A DNA stretch of 64,000 bases from Roseicyclus sediminis (GCF_025515305.1 NZ_JAOPHT010000002.1:124001-188000); one strand, 5' to 3'; counted from the first letter of the stretch, positions 1 through 8,075 are shown. The notes: generated from the sequence alone by a model not told the origin. Made by a program: numbers and translations.

Positions 1-252
1 GATTTCGAGCGCGTCGTCGCCCGCGCCGAAGGCCACCGTCCGCATGCCCCGCCCGTGGTCATGGGCGTTCGACAGCGCGGGCAGGATGAGGCTGCCCGCG
101 TCGTCCGCGTCCGCATCGGGTGTCAGCGCCCCGATCCGCCCGCCGGACAGCGACAGGCGGCCCGGGGCCGCCCGCCACCGGCCCGCATCGTCGCGGACCG
201 CGCAATGGCCGGTGAGCGTCACGCCCTCACGCGGCGCCGTGAGCGGCGGCAA
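1..252 (-). CDS. Amidohydrolase, N-terminal part (truncated by window edge)
   Basis: This reading frame runs off the left edge, so only the first 84 or so codons are visible. It ends in a beta-sandwich-like start followed by LILPALSNAHDHGRG, which carries the HxH metal-binding signature (HDH) of the amidohydrolase superfamily, as in cytosine deaminases and related cyclic-amide hydrolases. No ATG is available after the in-frame stop at 265-267. The best start is TTG at 252, with AGGA about six bases upstream and a short overlap with the binding-protein gene; GTG at 222 is the alternative. Being downstream of a THI5/SsuA-type binding protein suggests its substrate is imported. The exact substrate cannot be read from this fragment. 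Confidence 0.6.
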   Translation of the reverse strand, partial: MPPLTAPREGVTLTGHCAVRDDAGRWRAAPGRLSLSGGRIGALTPDADADDAGSLILPALSNAHDHGRGMRTVAFGAGDDALEI

Positions 253-1285
253 TGAGGTCCTGGGTTACCACGTCCTCCAGCGACACCGCAGCGGCCTCGA
301 GCCCGCCCGAGGCGACCTCGAAATCGATGCCCTGCTGGAAAACCCCGGGGTCGAGCCACAGAAGGCCGTTCTCGGCGGCGTCCCCGATCGGCACGAAATC
401 AGCCATCAGACGGCTTTCGACGGTCTGCGCCTCCAGGTCGAGGCCGCGCTGGCCGTAGGTCGACACCATCAGTTCCGCCATCTCCTCGGGGTTCTCGAGG
501 TGCCACTGCCAGCCGCGGATCTCGGCCTTGAGCCAGCGGATCAGGACATCTCCGCGCTCGGCGATGGTCTCGTCCGTGGCGGTGATGACGCCCGCATAGC
601 CCGGGATGCCGAGGTCGTTCATGTAGGCGATGTTGATGTCGACGCCGCGCGTCATCAGCATCACGCCCTGGTTCGTGGCCCAGCCGTAGTAGCCGTCGAC
701 CTGCCCGGCGGCGAGCATGCCGGGATCGGTGCCCACGGGCACGTATGTGACCGAGGCGGGATCGAGGCCGGCACTCGTCATCAGCGCGTCGATCTGCGGC
801 TGCAGGCCCGTGGGGATCGCGATGGTCTTGCCGGGGAAGTCGGAGATCGAGGACAGCGGGCTTTCGGCGAGGCTCATGATCGCGCCCGGCGCACGCTGCA
901 TGATCGCGGCGAAGGCCTTGATCGGCATGCCGCCCGCGCGCGAACGGATCGTGCCCGGCACGTCGGTGTCCGAGGTGTCCGCCTGGCCTGTCGCGATGGC
1001 GACATCGGTGCCGATGGCGTTGGGGCCGCCGGTGAGGAACTCGGCCTCGATGCCTTCCTCCTCGAAATAGCCGTTGTGAATAGCCGCGAAATGCCCGCCG
1101 AACTGGATCGACTTGATCCAGCCGAGCTGGTGCACGACGCTGTCGAGGCTCTGGGCGCGGAGCGGCCCGGCCGCGCCGAGCGTCATGTAGCCAAGGCCGG
1201 CGAGCGCACCCGCGCCCTGCAGAAGCTCGCGCCGCTTGAGATGCAGCGCCGGTGTGGGGGATCGATGAAAGACAGGACGGGTCAT
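227..1285 (-). CDS. ABC transporter substrate-binding protein, SsuA/THI5-like
   Basis: A 352-residue periplasmic binding protein. It begins with a twin-arginine-like leader (KRRELLQGAGALAGLGYM) ending near LRAQS, so export by Tat is likely. The mature part has the NMT1/THI5-SsuA fold pattern: an N-terminal LGWIKSIQFGGHFAAI stretch, NGYFEEEGIEAEF, and a second lobe with GYYGWATNQG. These proteins bring in sulfonates, nitrate, thiamine precursors or other small organic compounds. ATG 1285 has GGAAAGGA upstream. The cognate permease and ATPase are not in the window and may lie beyond the left edge, after the overlapping amidohydrolase gene. Ligand unknown. Confidence 0.85.
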   Translation of the reverse strand: MTRPVFHRSPTPALHLKRRELLQGAGALAGLGYMTLGAAGPLRAQSLDSVVHQLGWIKSIQFGGHFAAIHNGYFEEEGIEAEFLTGGPNAIGTDVAIATGQADTSDTDVPGTIRSRAGGMPIKAFAAIMQRAPGAIMSLAESPLSSISDFPGKTIAIPTGLQPQIDALMTSAGLDPASVTYVPVGTDPGMLAAGQVDGYYGWATNQGVMLMTRGVDINIAYMNDLGIPGYAGVITATDETIAERGDVLIRWLKAEIRGWQWHLENPEEMAELMVSTYGQRGLDLEAQTVESRLMADFVPIGDAAENGLLWLDPGVFQQGIDFEVASGGLEAAAVSLEDVVTQDLIAAAHGAA

Positions 1286-1400
1286 GGGAGGGTCCTTTCC
1301 GGAAAGATGACGGGAGAAGCCGTGGTCCTGACAAAAGCGTACCGAGCGCGCGTCTCGGCCTGTCAAGTTGCAACACCGGAGCGATCCGCGACTGTCCGGG

Positions 1401-1448
1401 TTTTGCCGCAAAATGAAGCAGACTGCTGTCTGCGGCTGCATTTTGCAG
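1401..1448. promoter_or_regulatory. Palindrome cluster between divergent genes
   Basis: The 261-base gap between the divergent binding-protein and hydrolase genes holds three inverted repeats in 48 bases: TTTTGC-C-GCAAAA (1401-1413), GCAGAC-TGCT-GTCTGC (1418-1433) and CTGCA-TTT-TGCAG (1436-1448), plus GTTGCAAC at 1367-1374. Such spacing suggests binding sites for a dimeric repressor controlling both directions. No regulator gene is adjacent; the GntR protein at 8.1 kb is a candidate. Function is inferred from symmetry only. Confidence 0.4.
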
Positions 1449-1546
1449 ATTTTACGTTTCGTAGAATGAATGGGATTTGGTGCGATGAAATTGCTTTGAT
1501 AGAGAATCATGGAGTGAGCGAGAAACCCTGCACGATGCGAGGCGCG

Positions 1547-2365
1547 ATGAAGCGGATCGAAGCGAACGGCATCGTCATGTCCTATGCCGAGGCCGGGCCG
1601 GAGGAGGCGCCGGCGGTTCTTCTGATCCATGGCCTCGGCTGGGATGCCTGGCGTCTCTGGTCGGGCGTTCTGGCCTCGCTGGCAGGGGCGGGGTTTCGCG
1701 TGCTTGCCCCGAACCTGCGCGGTGTCGGTGGCACCCAGGCGACCGGGGAAGCCTATTCCACGGCGCTCTATGCCGAGGATCTCCTGGCCTTTCTCGACGC
1801 GCTCGGCCTGTCCCGCGTCCGCGTCGTGGGCTTCTCCATGGGCGCCTCGATTGCCGGAAAACTTCTGGAACGGGCGCCGGAGAAGGTCGCTTCGCTGAGC
1901 CTCGCCTGCGGCGGGCTTCACGCCACCGAGGAGGGGATGCGGGGCGTCGAGGCGATGCTTTCGCGCGCGGAAACGCTCGGGCCCGACGCCTTCGCGGCCG
2001 AGCAGGCCGAGGCGATCTTCCGCCCCGCATGGGCGGCGGCCCATCGCGGCGAGGTCGAGGACTTCAAGCGCTGGCGCGCCGGGATGGACCAGTCCGCGCT
2101 CTTTCGCGCCTTCCGCTCTGGCCGCGGCACGGACCAGCGGGCCACCGTGAAGACGGCCGCCGCCGACGGGCTGCCCGTGCAGGTGATCGCCGCCGATGCC
2201 GACACCTTCCTGCCGCTCGACGATCTGCGCGCGCTGGCCTCCGCAATCCCCGGCGCGCGGCTCGACGTGATTTGCGCCTGCGGCCACATGGCCACGATCG
2301 AACAGCCCGAAGCCTTCGAGCGCGCGCTTCTGGAATTCCTTCTGTCCCAGGGAGACGGGTCATGA
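1547..2365 (+). CDS. Alpha/beta hydrolase
   Basis: A 272-residue alpha/beta-hydrolase-fold enzyme. It shows the oxyanion segment LLIHGLGWDAWRLW and the nucleophile elbow GFSMG with Ser97; a late CGHMATIEQPE supplies the probable catalytic His. Start ATG 1547 is preceded by GAGG; ATG 1535 in the same frame is an alternative. The stop overlaps the next ATG (ATGA at 2362-2365), so it is co-translated with the pyroglutamyl-peptidase-like gene. N-formylmaleamate deformylase (NicD) and many ester or amide hydrolases belong to this fold; given the amide-related neighbours, an amide or ester hydrolase role is plausible, but the substrate is not identified. Confidence 0.8.
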   Translation: MKRIEANGIVMSYAEAGPEEAPAVLLIHGLGWDAWRLWSGVLASLAGAGFRVLAPNLRGVGGTQATGEAYSTALYAEDLLAFLDALGLSRVRVVGFSMGASIAGKLLERAPEKVASLSLACGGLHATEEGMRGVEAMLSRAETLGPDAFAAEQAEAIFRPAWAAAHRGEVEDFKRWRAGMDQSALFRAFRSGRGTDQRATVKTAAADGLPVQVIAADADTFLPLDDLRALASAIPGARLDVICACGHMATIEQPEAFERALLEFLLSQGDGS

Positions 2366-3042
2366 ACGGTGACGCGCCCATCGGCCTTCTGACGGGCTCC
2401 GCGCCCTTCGCGGGCCTGCCCGACAGTCCCGCCGCCGCGCTTGTCGCCGCCTTCGACGGGCGCAGGATCGGCGGCGTCACGATCCGCGGCGTCGAGAAAC
2501 CGGTCAGCCTCGCCCGCCTTCCGGGTATCGTCGAGGAACTCGTCGCGACCCATCGTCCGGTCTTCATCGTCTCCCTCGGTCTCGCCCCCGGCGAGGCGGT
2601 GTTCCGGCTGGAGACGACCGCGATCAACCGCGTCGATTTCGGGGTGGCCGACAACGAGGGCGCGCGCCCGACCGGTGGCGGCCCGATCGAGGAGGGCGGT
2701 CCGCCCGCGCGCTTCGCCACCTGGGACGCGAGGGCGCTTGCCGACGGGTTGCTGGACAAGGGGCTGCCCGCGGTCGTCTCGCACCACGCGGGCACGCACC
2801 TTTGCAACCTCGTGCTCTATTGCGCGCTCGGCGCCATGGAGCGGGCGGGGCTGTCCTTCCCCGTGGGCTTTCTGCACCTGCCGTACGCGCCGGGACAGGT
2901 GGCGCGGTTCCTGCGCGAGGGGCCACCGGGCGGGGACACCGCGCCGATGACGCCGCGCGCGCTGCCCAGCCTTCCGATGGACACGCAGGAGGCGGCGCTC
3001 GACCTCATCCTGACGCGCCTTGGGGGACAGACGCTTGGCTAG
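2362..3042 (+). CDS. Pyroglutamyl-peptidase I-like protein (peptidase C15)
   Basis: A 226-residue protein of the peptidase C15 family, which removes N-terminal 5-oxoproline. The catalytic triad is visible: Glu84 in RLETTAIN, Cys148 in SHHAGTHLCN and His172 in GFLHLPY, together with DNEGARPTGG. The length matches the family. It overlaps the upstream hydrolase by ATGA and overlaps the convergent amidotransferase gene by 38 bases at its 3' end. In this catabolic setting it may hydrolyse a cyclic amide such as 5-oxoproline derivatives rather than serve in peptide turnover; that is inference. Confidence 0.85.
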   Translation: MNGDAPIGLLTGSAPFAGLPDSPAAALVAAFDGRRIGGVTIRGVEKPVSLARLPGIVEELVATHRPVFIVSLGLAPGEAVFRLETTAINRVDFGVADNEGARPTGGGPIEEGGPPARFATWDARALADGLLDKGLPAVVSHHAGTHLCNLVLYCALGAMERAGLSFPVGFLHLPYAPGQVARFLREGPPGGDTAPMTPRALPSLPMDTQEAALDLILTRLGGQTLG

Positions 3043-3739
3043 CCCCGCCCTTGCCGAAATGCGCGGCCAGCAGCGCCTCGAACCAGGCGGCCTGCGGCGC
3101 CTGCGCAGCTTCGATCAGGGCCTCCTGTCGGGCCCGGTCCTGGCATCCGGGCCTGCGATAATGGCCGGGATAGGCGGCCTGCCATTGCCGGAACTGCTCG
3201 GCGGTGGCCTCGGGGTGGAACTGAAGCCCGAGGACTGCGGGACCTGCGCGGAAGGCCTGGTTGGGAAAGAGGTCGCTTTCCGCCAGCCGCTCGGCCCCGG
3301 CCGGCAGGTCGAAGCCGTGGAAATGCGACTGCGTGACGGTCAGGGGCGCTGGAAGGAAATCCTCGGCCCCCGCCACGGGCCGGACCTCGTAGAAGCCGAA
3401 TTCCACGCGCCCGTCGGGCAGGGGGCCGACCGCCGCCCCCATGTGCCGCGCGATCATCTGCGCGCCGAGGCAGATGCCGAGGATCGGGCGCCCGGCCTCC
3501 AGCGTTTCCGCGATCCAGCGGTACTCGTCGCGCAGGAAGATGTTGACGTCCTCGCTGTCGGCATTGAACCGGCCGCCATAGACGATGGTTCCGGCATAGT
3601 CCCCGGGACGCTCGGGCAGCGGATCGCCGAGATGCGGGCGGACCACCTCGACGGCGTGGCCATTGGCGTGAAGCCAGGCGTGTGCCCGGTCGATCATCGG
3701 CGGCGGATTGTGACTGATGAGAAGGATGCGGCGCGTCAT
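3005..3739 (-). CDS. Class I glutamine amidotransferase-like protein
   Basis: A 244-residue GATase1-fold protein with nucleophile Cys90 in GICLGAQMIA and the His175/Glu177 pair in LQFHPEA, so the amidase triad is intact. It stands alone with no synthetase domain, as in GMP-synthase-like and gamma-glutamyl hydrolase-like amidotransferases. It is divergent from the NicX/M29-like gene, with 32 bases between starts, and convergent and overlapping with the pyroglutamyl-peptidase gene. Many stand-alone members near catabolic genes hydrolyse gamma-glutamyl compounds, which would fit the pyroglutamate theme, but nothing in the sequence fixes the substrate. Confidence 0.8.
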   Translation of the reverse strand: MTRRILLISHNPPPMIDRAHAWLHANGHAVEVVRPHLGDPLPERPGDYAGTIVYGGRFNADSEDVNIFLRDEYRWIAETLEAGRPILGICLGAQMIARHMGAAVGPLPDGRVEFGFYEVRPVAGAEDFLPAPLTVTQSHFHGFDLPAGAERLAESDLFPNQAFRAGPAVLGLQFHPEATAEQFRQWQAAYPGHYRRPGCQDRARQEALIEAAQAPQAAWFEALLAAHFGKGGASQASVPQGASG

Positions 3740-3771
3740 GTTGCTTCTCCTTGCCGACAGAGGTGGCTTGC

Positions 3772-4815
3772 ATGCGTATCGACAACCTGACCGAGACACG
3801 CGACGAGTATCTCGATCTCGAACTCGCGTCCGCCGCAAGTCGGTTCGTGCGCGACGTGATCGCCATGGCACCGGGCGCCGAAGTGCTCGTCACGACCGAC
3901 AGCCGGACGGACCTGCGGGTGCCCCGGGCCATTGCGCGTGCGGTGGCGGCGGCGGGTGGCGTGCCCGTCACGCTGCATTACCCCTCGCCCGGCGCGTCCT
4001 ACGGGGCCTCGCCCGCGCTTGTGGGTGCGGCGGCGGCGGCGGCCGACATCTGGGTCGCCTGTTCCTGGAACGAGCTGATCTATACCGAGGCCTGGTCGGC
4101 GGCGATGGCGAAGGGCGTTCTCTACGTCTCCTATGGCGGGCTCGACGTCGATGGCTTCGTGCGATGCGTCGGCGGGGTGGATGCGCCGCGGCTGGAGGAA
4201 ATGGGCTTTGCCTTGATGGCGCTTCTGCGGGATGCGGATGTCCGGGTGACGAGTGCCGCGGGAACCGACATCGCCTTTCACAACCGCGGCGGCGAGATGG
4301 GCAAGTTCCGCATGACGGCGAGCCCCGAACGCAGGCCGATCATGCTGGCCGGACAACTGACATGGGAGGCGAACGAGGCTTCCATGGCGGGCGTCCTCGT
4401 CGCCGATGGCGTGCTGTCCCCGCCGGAGGAGGTGGGCCTGATCGCCCGGCCGGTGCGCCTGACGGTCGAGGAGGGGCGCATCATGTCGATCGAGGGTGGG
4501 CGCGAGGCTGCGCTCCTGACCCGGTGGCTGGAGCACAAGGGCGACCCGACGTTGCGCAGGACCGCCCATGTCTCGCTTGGCTTCAATCCCGGCGTGCCGG
4601 TGCCCACGGGTCGGCTTCTGGAGGACGAGCGCGCCTTCGGCGATATCGACTTCGGCTGGGGCGCCTGGGTCGACAGGCCGGCGGCGGGGCATTTCGACTT
4701 CACCTGCCGGCAGGTCAGCCTCTGGGCCAATGGCCTGGAGGTCCTGCGCGAGGGCCGTTTCGTCGAACCGACCCTCGCCCGGATATGCCGCGAGATGGGC
4801 GTCCCGGGCCACTGA
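3772..4815 (+). CDS. NicX / M29-aminopeptidase-like metalloenzyme
   Basis: A 347-residue protein resembling the family that includes aminopeptidase M29 and the ring-cleaving 2,5-dihydroxypyridine dioxygenase NicX. His266 (AHVSLG) and the His307-x-Asp309 pair (GHFDFTC) fall where I recall the NicX metal ligands (a His, then HxD near residue 318). Length is close to NicX (about 350) and shorter than classical M29 peptidases (about 410). ATG 3772 has AGAGG eight bases upstream; TTG 3751 is less likely. If it acts like NicX, the island would open an N-heterocyclic ring. The choice between peptidase and dioxygenase is not settled by motif alone. Confidence 0.65.
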   Translation: MRIDNLTETRDEYLDLELASAASRFVRDVIAMAPGAEVLVTTDSRTDLRVPRAIARAVAAAGGVPVTLHYPSPGASYGASPALVGAAAAAADIWVACSWNELIYTEAWSAAMAKGVLYVSYGGLDVDGFVRCVGGVDAPRLEEMGFALMALLRDADVRVTSAAGTDIAFHNRGGEMGKFRMTASPERRPIMLAGQLTWEANEASMAGVLVADGVLSPPEEVGLIARPVRLTVEEGRIMSIEGGREAALLTRWLEHKGDPTLRRTAHVSLGFNPGVPVPTGRLLEDERAFGDIDFGWGAWVDRPAAGHFDFTCRQVSLWANGLEVLREGRFVEPTLARICREMGVPGH

Positions 4816-4821
4816 GGCGGC

Positions 4822-5787
4822 TCAGGGAAGCTGCGCCTTGTAGAAGTCGTCCATGTAGCGGCCGAAATGGATCGGGCCGGTGATCGGGTCGGTGCCGGGT
4901 TCGATCAGTGCGGGAATGGGGGCGATGATCGAGTCGTAATCGGCATTCGCGAAATGCGGCAGCGACATGCGATCCTGCTTCTTGCGGTTCACGACGCGGT
5001 GCAGGTTCGAGACGTAGCGCCCGTTGGTCCAGTTCATCATCACGTCGCCGATATTGACGACGAAGGTCCCTTCGATCGGCGTGGCCTGAACCCAGCCCTT
5101 CTCGCGGTGCTTCACCTCCAGCCCGCCGACCTGGTCCTGCATCAGGATCGTGAAGGCGCCGGTATCCGAATGCTCGCCCGCGCCGATCTTCAGGTCCTTG
5201 GGGTCGACGCTCGCCGGCGCGGGATAGTAGAGCAGGCTCTGCTGGATCAGCGGGCGGCGGTAGAAGGGCTCGAAGAAATCCTCGGGCAGGTCGAGGCCGA
5301 GGGCGAACATCTGGCGCAGGTGCACCGACAATTCCAGCATCGCGTCCTGGTAGGCGGTCACCACCTCGCGGAAGCCCGGCAGGTGGTCGGGCCAGCGGTT
5401 GGGCGCATGCATCGGCTTGCCGCGCAGGACGTCGGGGTCGTCGGCGGGCAGTTCGAGCATGGTGCGAAAGGTGCCGAGCCCGCCGTTCTTCGTCGGCACG
5501 TAGCCCCGGAACCACTCGGCCGTGGCGAGCGTGCGGCGCCGCTCTTCCTCTGGCTGGGCGAAGAAGCGCTGCGTCTGGGCGAAGGTGTCGTCGACCAGTG
5601 CCGGGCTGAGGCCGTGGCCCGCCATGTAGAGGAACCCGACCGTGGAACACGCCTGCGCCACCTCGTCGGCGATGGCCTTGCGCCTGGCCGGGCTGCCGCC
5701 GACGAAGCCGGTCATGTCGATCACGGGGATCTCGTTTTCGTTCAGCCTGGGGGCTTCCTCGTAGACCTGTTCGGCGGCGTCGGACAT
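4822..5787 (-). CDS. 2-oxoglutarate/Fe(II) oxygenase, isopenicillin-N-synthase family
   Basis: A 321-residue member of the IPNS/DIOX superfamily. The N-terminal DIOX_N block (EIPVIDMTGFVGG, GFLYMAGHGL) and the C-terminal jelly roll are both present. The iron ligands are His206 and Asp208 (GEHSDTGAF) and His263 (NLHRVVN), and Arg273-x-Ser275 (RMSLPHF) would bind the 2-oxoglutarate carboxylate. ATG 5787 has AGGAG upstream. It converges on the NicX-like gene with a six-base gap and is divergent from the first SDR. Related bacterial enzymes hydroxylate or oxidise small substrates such as uracil or thymine derivatives and alkaloid-like molecules; the substrate here is unknown. Confidence 0.85.
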   Translation of the reverse strand: MSDAAEQVYEEAPRLNENEIPVIDMTGFVGGSPARRKAIADEVAQACSTVGFLYMAGHGLSPALVDDTFAQTQRFFAQPEEERRRTLATAEWFRGYVPTKNGGLGTFRTMLELPADDPDVLRGKPMHAPNRWPDHLPGFREVVTAYQDAMLELSVHLRQMFALGLDLPEDFFEPFYRRPLIQQSLLYYPAPASVDPKDLKIGAGEHSDTGAFTILMQDQVGGLEVKHREKGWVQATPIEGTFVVNIGDVMMNWTNGRYVSNLHRVVNRKKQDRMSLPHFANADYDSIIAPIPALIEPGTDPITGPIHFGRYMDDFYKAQLP

Positions 5788-5985
5788 GCGTGCTCTCCTG
5801 TTCGGACGTGCGGGCCGGCGCGCCACTGCCTTTTTCGGCGGCATCGGGCCCGGAGGGGTGCGTATATCCGAACCACATCAGACATTATTTCCAGATAGTA
5901 GAAAAAATGCCGGATTTGCTGGACAGCCTTTCGCCAGTGATTAAACCTTGCGCAACGGAGCACGATTTGCGCGGGAGACGGCCTT

Positions 5986-6768
5986 TTGCCGAACCAGTTC
6001 TCACTCGATGGCATGGCGGTGTTCGTCACCGGGGCGGCCAACGGCATGGGGGCGGGAATCAGCCGTGTCCTTCACGAGGCGGGCGCAAGGGTGATCCTGT
6101 CTGGCCGCGATGTCCCGGCGCTCGAGGCGCTTGCGACGGAGCTTCCGGGCTCGGTCGTCGTGCCCTGCGACGTGACCGACGAAGCCAGCGTTGTCGCCGC
6201 CGTCGCTGCCGCAAGGGCGGCGGCCGCGGGCATGCGCTGGGGCCTTGCGAACGTTGCCGGTGGCACCGGTCCGGACGGCAAGACATTGTGGGAGCACAGC
6301 CTGGCCGAGGTGGAGGAGATCTTCGCCGTCAATGTCCACGGTCCCTTCCTTACGATGAAGCATTTCCTGCCCATCATGATCGCGGCGGGGCAGGGGACGA
6401 TCGTGAACGTCGGCGGCACGTTCGGCTTCAAGGGCGCGCCGCTGTCCTCGGCCTATGGCGCGACGAAATGGGCGCTGCGCGGCTTCACGCGCACCGCCGC
6501 GCTCGAGGCCGGACCCCATGGCGTGCGCGTCAACTCCGTGAACCCCGGCGGGGTCGACGGGCCGCGCCTGATGCGCCAGCTTGGCGAGGCGGCCGAGCGG
6601 ACGGGCCAGGACGCCGACCGGCTCTATGCCGATTTCGCCGCGCGCTCGGCGCTCGGCAAGATGAGCAGCGACCGCGACGTGGCGAATGCCGTCCTCTTCC
6701 TTCTGAGCGATGCGGCGGGCAACATCACCGGCCAGGACATCCTGGTGGACGGCGGAACCGTGGTCTGA
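5986..6768 (+). CDS. SDR-family oxidoreductase (first of a pair)
   Basis: A 260-residue classical short-chain dehydrogenase. The cofactor motif is TGAANGMG near residue 15, and the catalytic Tyr157-x3-Lys161 lies in YGATK; it ends with the usual DGGTVV. Where most SDRs have a catalytic Ser, this protein has VGGTFG. The TTG at 5986 is taken as the start because it includes the conserved FSLDG lead-in and has GGGAG upstream; ATG 6013 would remove part of the first strand. It is followed 72 bases on by a related SDR with the same unusual motif, so the two probably act on related intermediates. Confidence 0.8.
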   Translation: MPNQFSLDGMAVFVTGAANGMGAGISRVLHEAGARVILSGRDVPALEALATELPGSVVVPCDVTDEASVVAAVAAARAAAAGMRWGLANVAGGTGPDGKTLWEHSLAEVEEIFAVNVHGPFLTMKHFLPIMIAAGQGTIVNVGGTFGFKGAPLSSAYGATKWALRGFTRTAALEAGPHGVRVNSVNPGGVDGPRLMRQLGEAAERTGQDADRLYADFAARSALGKMSSDRDVANAVLFLLSDAAGNITGQDILVDGGTVV

Positions 6769-6805
6769 TTTGCGCCGCGACACACACAGAGGACTGGGAG
6801 CATCC

Positions 6806-6844
6806 ATGACCCTTTTCCGCCTATCCCCATGTGGGCGTCCATGA
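6806..6844 (+). other. 12-codon leader-like ORF coupled to the second SDR
   Basis: ATG 6806 has CTGGGAG four to six bases upstream and opens MTLFRLSPCGRP, ending in TGA at 6842-6844. That stop overlaps ATG 6841 of the SDR gene in an ATGA junction. The SDR starts at 6829 and 6841 lack a clear ribosome binding site of their own, so this mini-ORF could deliver ribosomes by coupling. A frameshift in a longer N-terminus is the alternative. Confidence 0.35.
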
Positions 6845-7632
6845 GGCTCGGGCTGTCCGGACAGGTGGTCCTGCTGACCGGACCCACGAGCGGCATGGGC
6901 CCCGACATCGCGCTGGCCTTCGCCGAGGAAGGCGCGCGGCTGGGGCTTCTGACGCGCGAGCCTGCGTCCGTCGAGGGGCTTGCGGCCGACATCGCCGCGC
7001 TCGGGTCGGAGGCCGAGGTCTTCGCCTGCGACATCACCGATGAGCAGAGCTGCGCCGCCGCCGCGGCCGCCGCGCGCTCGGCGCTTGGCCCGGCCTATGC
7101 GCTCATCAACGTGGCCGGAGGATCGGGTCCCATCGGCAAGACCGGGGTGGAGACGACGCGCGACGAGTTCCACGATATCCTCGATCTCAACACCACCGGG
7201 ATCTTCAACATGATCCGCGCCGTCGCCCCCGCGATGATCGCCGAGGGCCGTGGCCGGATCGTCAGCGTCGGCGGCACGTTCGGAATGCGCGGCCGCGCCG
7301 GGCGGCTGGCCTATTCGGCCTCGAAATGGGGCCTGCGCGGGGTGACGAAAAGCTTCGCGCTGGAGCTTGGGCCGCATGGCATCACCGTCAACACGGTCGC
7401 CCCCGGGATGGTCGACGGCCCGAGGTTCCGCGATAAGGTCTGCGCCAACATGGTCGCCACGCAGGGCATCACGATGGACGAGGCCGCGCGCCGCCATGCC
7501 GCCGATTACGCGCTCGGCCGGGTCTCGACGGCGCGCGACGTGGCCAACGCCTGTGTCTTCCTCGCCTCGGAAGCGGCGCGCCAGATCACCGGCGTCGATC
7601 TGCCCGTGGACGGCGGCTGGGCCGCACTTTGA
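6841..7632 (+). CDS. SDR-family oxidoreductase (second of a pair)
   Basis: A 263-residue classical SDR when started at ATG 6841 (267 from ATG 6829). It has the TGPTSGMG nucleotide-binding motif, the YSASK active-site Tyr/Lys pair, and a C-terminal DGGWAAL. As in its upstream neighbour, the segment carrying the catalytic Ser in most SDRs reads VGGTFG, so the two look like paralogues. The start is chosen because ATG 6841 overlaps the stop of a 12-codon ORF that has a ribosome binding site. It lies 23 bases before the DUF3830 gene and is probably in one operon with it. Confidence 0.8.
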   Translation: MRLGLSGQVVLLTGPTSGMGPDIALAFAEEGARLGLLTREPASVEGLAADIAALGSEAEVFACDITDEQSCAAAAAAARSALGPAYALINVAGGSGPIGKTGVETTRDEFHDILDLNTTGIFNMIRAVAPAMIAEGRGRIVSVGGTFGMRGRAGRLAYSASKWGLRGVTKSFALELGPHGITVNTVAPGMVDGPRFRDKVCANMVATQGITMDEAARRHAADYALGRVSTARDVANACVFLASEAARQITGVDLPVDGGWAAL

Positions 7633-7655
7633 CACATGATACGAAAGGACCCGAC

Positions 7656-8069
7656 ATGACGGAACTCAGGATCACCGCAGGCGACTTCGTCTTCGACGCA
7701 AGGCTGGAGGAGGAGAAGGCGCCAATGACCTGCGCGGCCTTCCGCAAGGTGATGCCGTTCTCCGGCCAGATCGTGCATGTCCGCTGGTCGGGCGAGGGGG
7801 TCTGGATCCCGCTTGGCGATACCGATTTCGGGGTCGGCTACGAGAACCACACCACCTATCCCTCGGCCGGCCAGATCGTACTCTATCCCGGCGGGATCAG
7901 CGAGACGGAGATCCTGCTCGCCTATGGCGGGATATCCTTTGCCTCGCGGATGGGACCGCTGGCCGGAAACCACTTCATCACGCTGACGAGCAACCTCGAC
8001 CGGCTGATGGAGCTGGGCAATTCCGTCCTGTGGAAGGGCGCCCACGATATCCGGTTCGAGTTCGCCTGA
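7656..8069 (+). CDS. DUF3830 family protein (cyclophilin-like fold)
   Basis: A 137-residue protein that fits DUF3830. Recognisable parts are the opening strand ITAGDFVFDARLEEE, the APMTCAAFRK segment, VHVRWSGEGVWIPLGD, the YENHTTYP turn, LYPGGISETEILL and a late AGNHF. The family has a cyclophilin-like barrel and is usually found in catabolic operons beside amidohydrolases or dehydrogenases, but its biochemical role is not established. ATG 7656 has GAAAGGA seven bases upstream. It ends six bases before the convergent GntR gene. Confidence 0.75.
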   Translation: MTELRITAGDFVFDARLEEEKAPMTCAAFRKVMPFSGQIVHVRWSGEGVWIPLGDTDFGVGYENHTTYPSAGQIVLYPGGISETEILLAYGGISFASRMGPLAGNHFITLTSNLDRLMELGNSVLWKGAHDIRFEFA

Positions 8070-8075
8070 CGCCGT

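Noticed and set aside
44-1546. Long plus-strand frame that continues into the alpha/beta hydrolase
   Set aside because: The upstream part is Arg/Asp/His-rich antisense of the binding-protein gene; the hydrolase fold begins only at about 1547, where a ribosome binding site is found.
3005-3042. Convergent overlap of two genes as a regulatory antisense element
   Set aside because: Several convergent pairs in this compact window overlap (41 bases at rarD/LOG, 26 at Sel1/cytochrome), so the overlap looks like ordinary compaction.
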